From: an uncultured Lachnospiraceae bacterium | GTDB taxonomy: Bacteria; Bacillota; Clostridia; Lachnospirales; Lachnospiraceae | Length of the DNA stretch: 64,000 bases | Direction: 5' to 3' | Assembly (NCBI GenBank): GCA_902778165.1 | Contig: CACYWQ010000002.1 | Span: 90,427 to 154,426, forward strand | Position numbers and translations under genes: made by a program | Part shown: positions 53,281 through 62,451 of the stretch, piece after piece | Position numbering within the stretch: position 1 is the first letter of the stretch | Layout: every line of letters starts with the position of its first letter | The notes under the pieces: model-generated | The model's database searches: none | What the model saw: only the letters and a program-made list of their open reading frames with translations | Told to the model about the DNA's origin: nothing

Positions 53281-54435
53281 CTATTTCCTAACGTATTTCC
53301 TAAGCTTCGGTATCAATTCTTCCATACTCTCTATGGTATAGTCAATCTCCTGCTTCGTTGTAAAGGGCGACATACTGATTCTTATGGTCGAATCAAGCAG
53401 TTTCTTATCTACGTCTATCGCCTTAAGGGTTGCGGATATTGCAGGCTTATTCGATGCACAGGCACTTCCCGATGACACATATATGCCCTTATCCTCCAAT
53501 GCATGCAGCATGACTTCCGCTCTGACATCCTCTATGGATATGCTTATTATGTGAGGAGCCGACTCACCGTCGTTATAGCCGTTAATCTTAATTCCTTCCA
53601 TGTCTTTAAGTTTATTAACCGCATAAGACTTAAGCTCACGTTCTGCGGCTATATCCTCATCAAGCGTCTTATTAAGAATCTCTATGGCCTTACCCATACC
53701 GGCTATTCCCGGCACATTCTCGGTTCCCGAACGCATACCTTTCTGTTGTCCGCCTCCGAATATGATCGGTTTAAGCCTTACTCTGTCGCTCATATACAGG
53801 AAACCGACACCCTTAGGTCCGTGGAGTTTATGTGCACTCACAGACATTAAGTCTATGCCGCAACTCTTGGGATTGATCCTGCATTTGCCGTAACCCTGAA
53901 CGGCATCCACGTGGAAAAACGTATCGGGATTGACTTCCCTTATAATCTTACCTATTTCCTCAACAGGTTGAACTGCTCCGATCTCATTATTCGTATGCAT
54001 AACGGATACAAGTATCGTATCGGGCCTTAATGACTTACGAAAGATATCAAGATTCACAATTCCCTGCTCATTAACCGGAAGATAAGTGATCTCATATCCG
54101 ATCTTGCTTAAATGCTCGCATGTCTCAAGTACCGCCGGGTGTTCTATCTGCGTCGTGATAATATGCTTGCCGCGTCTTACCATCGCCTCGGCCACACCTA
54201 TGAGTGCCAGATTATCCGATTCCGTTCCTCCCGAAGTATAGAGAATATTCTTGGGACTGCACTTAAGCGTTGCAGCGATTATCTCTCCGGTCATACGAAT
54301 ATAATTCTCCGCATCCACGCCCTTGATATGCATACTGCTCGGATTACCGTAATCTTCAAGCATTACTTTTCTAATTATGTCAACCACTTCCGGCATCGCC
54401 TTCGTGGTTGCCGAATTGTCCAGATATACTTCCAT
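53281..54435 (-). CDS. Cysteine desulfurase (NifS/IscS type), partner of ThiI
   Basis: 384 residues from the ATG at 54435; two in-frame ATGs lie just upstream with poorer spacing to AGGA. YLDNSATTKAMPEVV at the start, PLP lysine in SVSAHKLHGPKGVGFLY, and the active Cys in SSGSACASNKP, a short loop of the NifZ/IscS group. Adjacent to thiI, so likely NifZ-like and dedicated to tRNA thiolation. Confidence 0.95.
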   Translation of the reverse strand: MEVYLDNSATTKAMPEVVDIIRKVMLEDYGNPSSMHIKGVDAENYIRMTGEIIAATLKCSPKNILYTSGGTESDNLALIGVAEAMVRRGKHIITTQIEHPAVLETCEHLSKIGYEITYLPVNEQGIVNLDIFRKSLRPDTILVSVMHTNNEIGAVQPVEEIGKIIREVNPDTFFHVDAVQGYGKCRINPKSCGIDLMSVSAHKLHGPKGVGFLYMSDRVRLKPIIFGGGQQKGMRSGTENVPGIAGMGKAIEILNKTLDEDIAAERELKSYAVNKLKDMEGIKINGYNDGESAPHIISISIEDVRAEVMLHALEDKGIYVSSGSACASNKPAISATLKAIDVDKKLLDSTIRISMSPFTTKQEIDYTIESMEELIPKLRKYVRK

Positions 54436-54468
54436 ATTCATCCTACTTTGCAAGTGTCTGCATACATA

Positions 54469-55212
54469 CTATGATTCCAGCAAATAAACAAGCCAGCTAA
54501 GCACCGTCATGCCCGCAGTCTCCGTACGTAATATTCTTCGTCCGAGGGAGACTGTCTCGGCTCCTGCTGCCTTAAGCGCTTCTATCTCCGATGCATCAAA
54601 TCCGCCCTCGGGTCCTATAAATACCGCAATGTCCTTAAGTCCTTTAACGGAATCCATAACCTTACGGGTATTATCAAAGCTCTCTCCGGCCGCCAGTTCA
54701 TATGGCGCGATGATCTTATCAAAGCCATTAGCGTATTCTATGGCGCTGTTCATGTCACATACCGAATGAATCTGCGGTATCACGCCACGCTTGCTCTGCT
54801 TGGCTGCGGCTTCCGCCACTCCTGCATATCGGCCCACCTTGGATGCGGCCTTCTTATCATCAAGCCTGACCACACTTCGAATCATCTGCACGGGGATCAC
54901 TTCGTATACTCCCAGTTCCGTAGTCTTCTGGATCACCGTCTCCATCTTATCGCCCTTGCACAGACCCTGAAACAGATGCACCCTGATGGGCAATTCCACC
55001 GATTCTTCTTTAATAAACCGCAGTTCACACTCTACCGTATCCCCAATAGATACAATACCGCAACGATACTCCTTGCCGTCTATGCCGTTACTTACGGATA
55101 TCTCATCCCCCGGTCGCAGACGAAGCACGTTGCGAATATGATTGACATCGGTTCCTTCTATTGTAATATGCTTATCCCTGATATTTCCGGGATCTGTAAA
55201 AAAATGATCCAT
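54469..55212 (-). CDS. rsmE: 16S rRNA (uracil-1498-N3)-methyltransferase RsmE
   Basis: 247 residues, SPOUT knot fold. N-terminal PUA-like part (HITIEGTDVNHIRNVLRLRPG), then EKTTELGVYEVIPVQ-like block IQKTTELGVYEVIPVQM, FIGPEGGFDASEIEALK and LGRRILRTETAGMTVLSWL. 48 bases after prmA. Confidence 0.95.
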   Translation of the reverse strand: MDHFFTDPGNIRDKHITIEGTDVNHIRNVLRLRPGDEISVSNGIDGKEYRCGIVSIGDTVECELRFIKEESVELPIRVHLFQGLCKGDKMETVIQKTTELGVYEVIPVQMIRSVVRLDDKKAASKVGRYAGVAEAAAKQSKRGVIPQIHSVCDMNSAIEYANGFDKIIAPYELAAGESFDNTRKVMDSVKGLKDIAVFIGPEGGFDASEIEALKAAGAETVSLGRRILRTETAGMTVLSWLVYLLES

Positions 55213-55260
55213 TCTGACTTCTGTCTCACCCCAAGACTAAGCCCACCCGGGGCGAACTCT

Positions 55261-56238
55261 CTATCGTTTGATAGCCGTAACGCTTCTCCAGTCGCCTAAC
55301 GAACTTATGTCAACCACATCAAGACCTGCTGCCCTGTATGCATCGGCAACCTCGTTCTCCTTGCCTTCAATAATACCTGAACTGATTAAGACTCCGCCTT
55401 TGCGGATAAATGCAGGTATTACAGGTGCAAGCGCTATAAGAATCGGAGCAAGAATATTGGCCATCACTATATCGGCTCCGTCTTCTCCGATAAGCTCTCT
55501 TACCTTATCCTGAGTGGTTGCATCATCTATTATATTACCTATTATAAGGTCAAAGTCCTTATCATTAATTCCGTTGGCAGCCTTATTCTCCTTAACGGCT
55601 TCTATAGTACATGTATCTAAATCGGTTCCCACGGAATAACCGGCCCCATACATAAGTGACAGAATCGCCAGTATCCCGCTTCCGGTTCCGACATCCAGTA
55701 TCTTATCACCCGGCTTAAGATACTTCTTCATGGCCCTTATGCATAATTTGGTAGTCTCATGCATACCCGTTCCGAAAGCCGTACCGGGATCGATATGCAA
55801 TATCATCTTATCCTTATCTTCCGGCAGAACTTCTTCCCATGAGGGAATAACCAAAAGATCGTCTATATAGAACTGATGGAAATACTTCTTCCAGTTATTG
55901 ATCCAGTCAAGATCTTCCGTTTCATCTATGCTTATACTTCCTTCACCTATATCCATGTATTCGGATATAGATGCAAGCACATCCTTAACCTGGGTTGTTA
56001 AAGCATCTATATCTTCTGCCATATCAGAATCTTCTTCGACAAAGAAACTTAAGTAAGCCACTCCGTCATCAGGCTCGGTCTGAGGAAGTATGTCCACAAA
56101 CATCTGCTCTTTCTCAAGGGGTGATAGAGGAACCTTATCCTCTATCTGAGCGCCCTCAAGTCCTATGTCATAGAGTTCGCTGATGATTATATCTTCCGCT
56201 TCTGTTGTTGTCTTGATTCTTATTCTTGTCCACTTCAT
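55261..56238 (-). CDS. prmA: Ribosomal protein L11 methyltransferase PrmA
   Basis: 325 residues. SAM site LDVGTGSGILAI, upstream DPGTAFGTGMHETTKLCI and ANILAPILIALAP. Trimethylates L11 in E. coli. Position before rsmE is usual in Firmicutes. Confidence 0.95.
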   Translation of the reverse strand: MKWTRIRIKTTTEAEDIIISELYDIGLEGAQIEDKVPLSPLEKEQMFVDILPQTEPDDGVAYLSFFVEEDSDMAEDIDALTTQVKDVLASISEYMDIGEGSISIDETEDLDWINNWKKYFHQFYIDDLLVIPSWEEVLPEDKDKMILHIDPGTAFGTGMHETTKLCIRAMKKYLKPGDKILDVGTGSGILAILSLMYGAGYSVGTDLDTCTIEAVKENKAANGINDKDFDLIIGNIIDDATTQDKVRELIGEDGADIVMANILAPILIALAPVIPAFIRKGGVLISSGIIEGKENEVADAYRAAGLDVVDISSLGDWRSVTAIKR

Positions 56239-56299
56239 ATAAGACAGTTCGCCCCGCTTATAACATCCTTAAGATTGTCGTAACTTAAGTCGCCTTCAT

Positions 56300-58036
56300 T
56301 TACCTCTTAACATATTCATCAATTGTGCCCCAGATGGCTTTGTCTTCCATACCAAGCTGCCATTCAGCCACACCCGCGAGTCCGTAATTGTCCATTACGT
56401 TAAGCTTGGTCGCAATGGACTCGGGATCCTCATTCCATATCTGATAGAGGGTTCCGTTCATCTCTTTCTCACCGTAATACTGGCACGTTGTATCATCCCA
56501 TGACATATCTATGTCGTATTTATTGATAAACTCCGCTGCCTGGCTCATTCCGAGTGCTTCACTGCTAACTGCTCCGTCTTTGGTCTTCCACACTCTTGTA
56601 TAGAAAGGAATACCGTTGATTATCTTATCAGCCGGAACATCCTTGGATACCATCTGTATTCCCTGCTCAACAAATCCTATGGAAGCAACACTTCCTGCTT
56701 CCGAACAACCTGCCCAGTGCTCGTCATATCCCATGATGACTACATAATCTACACAGATACCCTGTTCCTTTAGATTGTAGTTATTGCCTCCCTGGGGCGG
56801 ATAGTTATCAACCGATAATACTATTCCGGCCTCTCTGCAGGCAATGGATAATTCCCTTATAAATTCCACATAGTGAGGCACTGCCTCAGTGGGAACAAGC
56901 TCAAAGTCAAGGTTGATTCCGTCTATTCCGTATGTCGTTACATCGTTTATCAGATTCTTGATAAGCGTCTGTCTCTTACCGATATAAGACATAATCTCGT
57001 ATGTGCTTATCTCACCGGCATTGAAATTATCAAGCACCGCCCATACTTCCATATTACGTGCATGAGCTCTTGATACATAATCCCCTCCGGCAAAACTTCT
57101 GTAACTTCCGTTATTATCCGATAACGAGAACCAGGTGGGAGCGATAATACTCATTGTTCCGGTTCCGTTAACGGCCTCATCAAACGTATCGTTACCGCTT
57201 GCGGCATAGATAGCATGCCATGCCATGTTGATCTTATAATCTTTGGCAATTCTTGTATATTCATCAGATATACGTGTAGTTACGGGAATCTCTTCTTCGT
57301 CTCTTACGCTCTCGATATGCTTCTTCTCTATATAACCTATTATCGCATCATCTGTCTTGACCTTATCCCAATCTTCTAGTTCTTCTATAACAGTAAGTTG
57401 TTCGCCCTTGGCCACCTCTCTTAGGATATCGGACTTAACTCCGCCCTGGTATCTTACTGCGCTGTTCTTCTTAACTGTGGCAGTCTTTCTGCTTCCCCAC
57501 TCGGTACGCATCTGAATACGGTTGGGATTCTGATAGAGTTCATAAGAGAAATCCGCATAGTCCTTGATATAATCAAGCGCCACATATAATACATCATCTT
57601 TGTACATGCTTACGGTGTAATCCGTATCGGTAAGTTCTCCTTCTATATTATAAGAAGAAGGAGAAGATGAATCCGTAACAATTACGGCAGAAGGATAGAA
57701 TCCCTTCTCTCCTATCTTATTAATCCTTAAATCATTTGCCGTAGCATATATAAGCAGATTATCCTGTTCATCCACATAGAATCTGTCAGTAAGTAAAGAG
57801 CACATATCTTCATATGAAAGATAACAAACTCCCTCTATAAGTCTTGCCTTGATATCTATTACTTCATCCTGTAAAACGATGGCTACATCACTGTCTCCCT
57901 CGAGATTATAGTAACCTTTAAGATCTCTGTGTTCGTTGCTGTATCCGAATCTCTGTAAGAACGTGAGACCTCCCGCGAATACAATTATGATAATAATAAG
58001 GGCAATCGCTATGATTGCAGGTATGATCTTTTTCAC
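56300..58036 (-). CDS. Membrane-anchored GH18-family protein with SH3 domain
   Basis: 578 residues. N-terminal TM about 6-28 (no cleavage site seen). Residues 50-180 resemble a copper-amine-oxidase-like N-terminal domain (GVCYLSYEDMCSLL, YIKDYADFSYEL). An SH3b follows (KNSAVRYQGGVKSDIL, WDKVKTDDAIIGYIEKKHI), then a GH18 TIM barrel with the DGINLDFE catalytic motif (about 370, Glu kept) and MGYDEHWAG. Close to spore cortex enzymes of the YaaH/YdhD type, but may act on vegetative wall. Own promoter upstream. Confidence 0.88.
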   Translation of the reverse strand: MKKIIPAIIAIALIIIIIVFAGGLTFLQRFGYSNEHRDLKGYYNLEGDSDVAIVLQDEVIDIKARLIEGVCYLSYEDMCSLLTDRFYVDEQDNLLIYATANDLRINKIGEKGFYPSAVIVTDSSSPSSYNIEGELTDTDYTVSMYKDDVLYVALDYIKDYADFSYELYQNPNRIQMRTEWGSRKTATVKKNSAVRYQGGVKSDILREVAKGEQLTVIEELEDWDKVKTDDAIIGYIEKKHIESVRDEEEIPVTTRISDEYTRIAKDYKINMAWHAIYAASGNDTFDEAVNGTGTMSIIAPTWFSLSDNNGSYRSFAGGDYVSRAHARNMEVWAVLDNFNAGEISTYEIMSYIGKRQTLIKNLINDVTTYGIDGINLDFELVPTEAVPHYVEFIRELSIACREAGIVLSVDNYPPQGGNNYNLKEQGICVDYVVIMGYDEHWAGCSEAGSVASIGFVEQGIQMVSKDVPADKIINGIPFYTRVWKTKDGAVSSEALGMSQAAEFINKYDIDMSWDDTTCQYYGEKEMNGTLYQIWNEDPESIATKLNVMDNYGLAGVAEWQLGMEDKAIWGTIDEYVKR

Positions 58037-58075
58037 TTAGGTTAATTTCCCTTCTTCATAATCTACGACTGCCCT

Positions 58076-58104
58076 ATTATATCAGTTTTTATCGGTAACG
58101 TCAT
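58076..58104 (-). promoter_or_regulatory. Promoter of the GH18 gene
   Basis: Minus strand: -35 ATGACG (58104-58099), 17-base spacer, -10 TATAAT with TGA before it (58081-58076, extended -10). Confidence 0.6.
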
Positions 58105-58646
58105 TATAATTTCTTGTCTTTGTCATATGGGAAAACCCGCTTACGATTACTCTTATAATCTTAATCAATCCTCTTAATCATGACATGCAGCATGTGATGA
58201 TGACCAAAAGGAGTACACGTGATATATAATTCTTTTTTATTTAAGAAATGAAACGAATTTACCGATAAATAATATAAGAGATCAACCAGAAGTGCGCATA
58301 GTATAATACAAGTGTTCCTAATTGCTATACCGCCCAATACGCCGGATTTGAATTATTGTCGAGTGTTCGGCTTATATAGGCAAATAAATGCATATACAGT
58401 ATCGTATAGACATAATAATATGGTTAAACATTCACTAAATGGCAACGCCTGTTACGGGTTATTTCACCATTATAAAAATAACTTGTTTGGAAAAACTGGC
58501 TGAACAGCCAAATACTATGATATCACGGATTGATCAGGTCCATGATATAATCTGAAGCAATCAGACCCCGGTACTCTCCTCCTTTCGGCACAGAATATCC
58601 GGTCAATCTCTTGTGGGCACATTATAAGTGACAAGATAAATAAATG
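58105..58646. other. Gene-free intergenic region, no recognised RNA family
   Basis: About 540 bases between divergent GH18 and mecA promoters. One 63-codon ORF (58312-58503) has no ribosome binding site and no family resemblance. A hairpin at 58518-58549 is the only marked structure. On minus, 58561-58600 holds GCCGAAAGGAGGAGAG flanked by ACCGG and ACCGG. I cannot match it to a known riboswitch or structured RNA. Confidence 0.5.
58518..58549. repeat. Hairpin in the GH18-mecA intergenic region
   Basis: ATATCACGGA ... TCCATGATAT, one mismatch in 10 bp, with loop TTGATCAGG. No T run on either strand. Confidence 0.5.
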
Positions 58647-58725
58647 CAAGCGTTTTATTAAAAAATCTTAAAGAAAAGAAATAATTAATGCTAACGCTTG
58701 ACTTGATTAATCATTCTGCTACAAT
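58647..58725 (+). promoter_or_regulatory. mecA promoter with distal inverted repeat over the -35
   Basis: -35 TTGACT (58698-58703), 16-base spacer, -10 TACAAT (58720-58725), start about 58732. A perfect 8-bp repeat CAAGCGTT (58647-58654) and AACGCTTG (58693-58700) places one arm over the -35. AAGGAGG precedes the mecA ATG. Confidence 0.65.
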
Positions 58726-58762
58726 ACAACTATCATTACAAAGATAAGGAGGACAACAGAAT

Positions 58763-59596
58763 ATGAAGATAGAAAAAGTTAACGATCATCAGATTCGTTG
58801 TACTCTTACAAGAGCGGATCTGGCGGACAGACAACTTAAGTTAAGCGAGCTTGCATACGGCACTGAGAAGGCCAAGAATCTCTTCCGTGACATGATCAGA
58901 CAGGCATCGATTAACTTCGGATTTGAGGCAGAGGATATCCCCCTTATGATAGAGGCCATTCCTCTTAATTCCGATTGCATTGTTCTTATTATAACCAAGG
59001 TAGAAGATCCCGAAGAACTCGATACAAGGTTCTCAAGATTTGCACCGTCGGTTATGGACGATGAAGATGATCCTGATTATGAATATGATTATGATGAACC
59101 CACCGATGACGGGTTGCTTGACCATGTACCGCATAATGACGGTTCAACAGCAAGTAACAGCGATCTTATCAATCTGTTTAACAGAATAAGACAGGAAGCT
59201 GCCAATATAATAGGAGCTGCTCCGGATGATGTGTCCGTATCCGTTACGGAGATTAAGGAAGACGGAAGCGCCGTAACATCAACAGGCAGTGATGATGAGC
59301 CCGTTACCAAGATATTCTCGTTTGATTCCATGCGATCAATCATCACACCTGCATTATCCGTTAAGGATCTGTATGATGATGACAACACATTATACAGAAG
59401 TGCATCAGGTGACAGATACATACTTGCTCTTAATCTTAAGAGGGGTGATAAGGGTGGCTTTAATAAGGCATGCAACATCCTATCCGAGTATGGTAAGCTT
59501 GAGCGAATGGTATCAGCAAGTGAATCGTATTTTGATGAGCATTTCGAAGAAGTCATAAGAGGCAATGCCTTACAGACTCTTGCCAAGGTTAATTAA
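58763..59596 (+). CDS. MecA-like adaptor protein
   Basis: 277 residues. N-terminal IEKVNDHQIRCTLTRADLADR and FRDMIRQASINFGFEAEDIP match MecA, which delivers targets to ClpCP. An acidic linker (about 95-130) joins a C-terminal ClpC-binding domain (FSFDSMRSIITPALSVKDLY; YILALNLKRGDKGGFNKACNI in part). Slightly longer than Bacillus MecA (about 218) because of the linker. Confidence 0.9.
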   Translation: MKIEKVNDHQIRCTLTRADLADRQLKLSELAYGTEKAKNLFRDMIRQASINFGFEAEDIPLMIEAIPLNSDCIVLIITKVEDPEELDTRFSRFAPSVMDDEDDPDYEYDYDEPTDDGLLDHVPHNDGSTASNSDLINLFNRIRQEAANIIGAAPDDVSVSVTEIKEDGSAVTSTGSDDEPVTKIFSFDSMRSIITPALSVKDLYDDDNTLYRSASGDRYILALNLKRGDKGGFNKACNILSEYGKLERMVSASESYFDEHFEEVIRGNALQTLAKVN

Positions 59597-59617
59597 TATC
59601 CGTTTCAATAATAAAGA

Positions 59618-59648
59618 AACAGTCGGTACAATATGTACCGACTGTTTT
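59618..59648. terminator. Intrinsic terminator after mecA
   Basis: Perfect 13-bp stem AACAGTCGGTACA, 3-base loop, then TTTT on plus. A minus-strand A/T context makes it usable also for the converging DUF1858 gene. Confidence 0.88.
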
Positions 59649-59675
59649 ATTATGCATGTATTTACGTAGTCTATT

Positions 59676-59864
59676 CTAGATTGCCTGAATCTTGCTCATA
59701 AGCGAATCAATATCCATGCCGTGAACAACTGCTGCCTCGGCAAGTGTCTCTGCCTGTGATGCCGGACATCCGACACAGTGCATTCCTTCTTCCATAAGGA
59801 TAGGCGCTGCTGCGGGATTGGCTCTTAATAATTCGCCTATTGTCATATCCTGGGTTATCTCCAT
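59676..59864 (-). CDS. DUF1858 small disulfide/iron-type domain protein
   Basis: 62 residues from the ATG at 59864 (GGGAGGAACG before it). [35 protein letters not shown] has the DUF1858 form (short excerpt: [15 protein letters not shown]) with a CxxC pair. Family members occur next to redox enzymes and in hybrid-cluster contexts. Divergent from pfl, so possibly redox-linked; function unproven. Confidence 0.88.
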   Translation of the reverse strand: MEITQDMTIGELLRANPAAAPILMEEGMHCVGCPASQAETLAEAAVVHGMDIDSLMSKIQAI

Positions 59865-60011
59865 GGTTCGTTCCTCCCGTTTAATTATTTGAATATTTCC
59901 AAAGACATAGTAGCCTACATTTTTCCCATATGCAATCACTAGATGTTGTGGTGTGAAATTATTACATGCACTAATGTCCGTTTTGTTCCTAAAAAAGTAC
60001 ATTCTCAGTCC

Positions 60012-60040
60012 TTGACGCTTATATTGCAGGGTCCTATAAT
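60012..60040 (+). promoter_or_regulatory. Promoter of the pfl cluster
   Basis: -35 TTGACG (60012-60017), 17-base spacer, -10 TATAAT (60035-60040). Start about 60047, leader about 90 bases. Confidence 0.8.
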
Positions 60041-60066
60041 GTATCTTACACGAAGTAATACTTATA

Positions 60067-60084
60067 TAGTTAATTTTTTAACTA
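60067..60084 (+). promoter_or_regulatory. Rex-type operator in the pfl leader
   Basis: Perfect 7-4-7 palindrome TAGTTAA-TTTT-TTAACTA. The Rex consensus is TTGTTAA-n4-TTAACAA; one base differs per half-site. It lies about 20 bases past the predicted start, a roadblock position for NADH/NAD+ control. An extra half-site TTAACAA is at 60104-60110. Confidence 0.6.
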
Positions 60085-60136
60085 TTTTACTTTTATGTAA
60101 CTATTAACAAATTTATTAACAGGAGGCATTAGCAAA

Positions 60137-62176
60137 ATGAGACCAGAATGGAAAGATTTTGTAGGTGGCAAGTGGGAGAATGAGATCAACGTACGTGATT
60201 TCATTCAGAAGAACTACACTCCCTATGACGGAGATGAGAGTTTCTTGGCTGGCCCCACTCAGAACACTAAGGATCTGTGGGCAATGGTTATGGATCTGAC
60301 CAAGAAGGAGAGAGAGGCAGGCGGTGTACTTGATATGGATACCAAGGTTATCTCTACTATCACTTCTCATGGTCCCGGATATCTTGATAAGTCTAAGGAG
60401 ACTATCGTAGGATTCCAGACAGATAAGCCCTTTAAGCGTTCTATGCAGCCTTACGGCGGTATCAGAATGGCAGAGAAGGCATGTTCAGACAACGGTTATA
60501 CAGTTGATCCCGAGATAAGTGAATTCTTCTCAACACATCGTAAGACTCATAACGCAGGTTGTTTCGATGCTTACAACCCTGAGATGAGAGCTTGTCGTTC
60601 ATCACACGTAATCACAGGTCTTCCTGATGCATACGGTCGTGGACGTATCATCGGTGACTACAGAAGAATCGCTTTATACGGTATCGACAGACTTATAGAG
60701 GATAAGGAAGCTCAGAAGGAGTCTACAGGACGCGTAATGACAGACGATGTTATCCGTCTTCGTGAAGAGCTTTCAGAGCAGATGGTTGCTCTTAAGATGA
60801 TGAAGGAGATGGCAGCTTCTTACGGTTGCGATATCTCTAAGCCCGCTTCTAACGTACAGGAAGCTATTCAGGCTACATACTTCGGTTACCTCTCAGCAGT
60901 TAAGGAGCAGAACGGTGCAGCAATGTCACTCGGACGTACTTCTACATTCATCGACTGCTACGCAGAGAGAGACCTTAAGAACGGAACATTCACAGAGGAG
61001 CAGATCCAGGAGTTCATCGATCACTTCATCATGAAGCTTCGTTGCGTGAAGTTCGCTCGTACACCTGAGTACAACCAGATATTCGCCGGCGATCCGGTAT
61101 GGGTAACTGAGTCAATCGGTGGTGTAGGCGTTGATGGCAGACCTATGGTAACAAAGAGCTCATTCCGTTACCTCCACACACTTGAGAACCTTGGTGCAGC
61201 TCCCGAGCCCAACCTTACAGTTCTCTGGTCAACAAGACTTCCTATTCCTTTCAAGAAGTATTGTGCTAAGATCTCTATCACGACATCTTCTATCCAGTAC
61301 GAGAACGATGACCTGATGAGAGTAACACACGGTGATGACTACGGTATCGCTTGCTGCGTATCTTCAATGGTTATCGGTAAGCAGATGCAGTTCTTCGGAG
61401 CAAGAGCTAACCTCGCTAAGTGTATGTTATATGCTCTTAACGGTGGTGTTGATGAAGTTACCAAGAAGCAGGTTGGTCCTAAGTACCGTCCTGTAACAGG
61501 TGACATCCTTGACTACGATGATGTAATGGATAAGTTCACAGACATGATGGAGTGGCTTGCAGATGTATATGTTAACACTCTTAACATCATCCACTACATG
61601 CATGACAAGTACTGCTACGAGAGAGCTCAGATGGCTCTTCATGACAGAGACGTACTTCGTTACTTCGCAACAGGTATTGCCGGACTTTCAGTTGTTACTG
61701 ACTCACTCTGCGCAATCAAGTACGCTCAGGTTAAGGCTATCAGAGATGAGGATGGCATCATAGTTGACTTCGAGACAACAGGTGACTTCCCTAAGTACGG
61801 TAATGATGATGACAGAGCTGATACAATCGCTCATGACCTCGTTGAGACATTCATGAAGATGATCAGACGTCACCATACATACAGAGACAGCTTCCCTACA
61901 ATGTCAGTTCTTACTATTACTTCTAACGTAACATACGGTAAGGCAACAGGTAACACACCTGACGGACGTAAGAAGGGACAGCCTTTCGCTCCCGGTGCTA
62001 ACCCGATGCACGGACGTGATACTCACGGTGCTGTAGCTTCACTTTCATCAGTATCTAAGCTTCCGTTCGAGTATGCACAGGATGGTATCTCTAATACCTT
62101 CTCTATCATCCCCGGAGCACTTGGTAAGGATGACAAGGTATTCGCAGGTGATATCGAAGTAGACCTTAATAAGTAA
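60137..62176 (+). CDS. Pyruvate formate-lyase core without the glycyl-radical domain
   Basis: 679 residues against about 750-760 for full PflB. Converts pyruvate and CoA to formate and acetyl-CoA. The catalytic half is complete: [20 protein letters not shown]-type start, [10 protein letters not shown]-like [18 protein letters not shown], and the active thiol pair Cys406-Cys407 ([11 protein letters not shown]). It continues through [20 protein letters not shown] and the [18 protein letters not shown] segment, then stops at EVDLNK with TAA. In PflB about 65 more residues, with the radical glycine (RVSGYAV), follow; here they are encoded by the gene at 62452. Strong AGGAGG and optimised codons mark high expression. 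Not a frameshift: the next frame opens fresh with its own start. Confidence 0.93.
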   Translation: MRPEWKDFVGGKWENEINVRDFIQKNYTPYDGDESFLAGPTQNTKDLWAMVMDLTKKEREAGGVLDMDTKVISTITSHGPGYLDKSKETIVGFQTDKPFKRSMQPYGGIRMAEKACSDNGYTVDPEISEFFSTHRKTHNAGCFDAYNPEMRACRSSHVITGLPDAYGRGRIIGDYRRIALYGIDRLIEDKEAQKESTGRVMTDDVIRLREELSEQMVALKMMKEMAASYGCDISKPASNVQEAIQATYFGYLSAVKEQNGAAMSLGRTSTFIDCYAERDLKNGTFTEEQIQEFIDHFIMKLRCVKFARTPEYNQIFAGDPVWVTESIGGVGVDGRPMVTKSSFRYLHTLENLGAAPEPNLTVLWSTRLPIPFKKYCAKISITTSSIQYENDDLMRVTHGDDYGIACCVSSMVIGKQMQFFGARANLAKCMLYALNGGVDEVTKKQVGPKYRPVTGDILDYDDVMDKFTDMMEWLADVYVNTLNIIHYMHDKYCYERAQMALHDRDVLRYFATGIAGLSVVTDSLCAIKYAQVKAIRDEDGIIVDFETTGDFPKYGNDDDRADTIAHDLVETFMKMIRRHHTYRDSFPTMSVLTITSNVTYGKATGNTPDGRKKGQPFAPGANPMHGRDTHGAVASLSSVSKLPFEYAQDGISNTFSIIPGALGKDDKVFAGDIEVDLNK

Positions 62177-62217
62177 TTAACACATTCCTAAGATGAAGAA
62201 AGGAGGATCGCGCAGCT

Positions 62218-62421
62218 ATGAATGAGAACGAGATGATTGACGACCTTATCAATCAACTTGATTCAGGTATGACCAAGGGAGTGGGACATGTGAATGTCTT
62301 CACTGACGAAAGTTCCGATGATGTCAAAGAGGTTGAGACTATGGGATGTACAGATTGTTCACGTACTCCGTTAGCCTGCAGCGTTCCGACACTTCATCAG
62401 GGACTCGATGATTACCAATAA
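62218..62421 (+). CDS. Small Cys-containing protein resembling the N-terminus of the glycyl-radical subunit
   Basis: 67 residues with AAAGGAGG before the ATG. No family recognised. Residues 10-27 (LINQLDSGMTKGVGHVNV) align without gaps to residues 11-28 of the radical subunit ([18 protein letters not shown]), 9 of 18 identical. The rest differs: acidic stretch 30-40, then MGCTDCSRTPLACSV with Cys44, Cys47 and Cys54, and no RVSGY loop, so it cannot hold the radical. Sits 41 bases after the core and 30 before the radical subunit, inside the operon. May be a paralogue acting as an assembly, regulatory or protective subunit; this is inference. Confidence 0.85.
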   Translation: MNENEMIDDLINQLDSGMTKGVGHVNVFTDESSDDVKEVETMGCTDCSRTPLACSVPTLHQGLDDYQ

Positions 62422-62451
62422 CTACTATTATTCTATAAGGAGGACAAAACT

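Noticed and set aside
58312-58503. 63-codon ORF in the mecA upstream region
   Set aside because: No ribosome site and no recognisable protein features.
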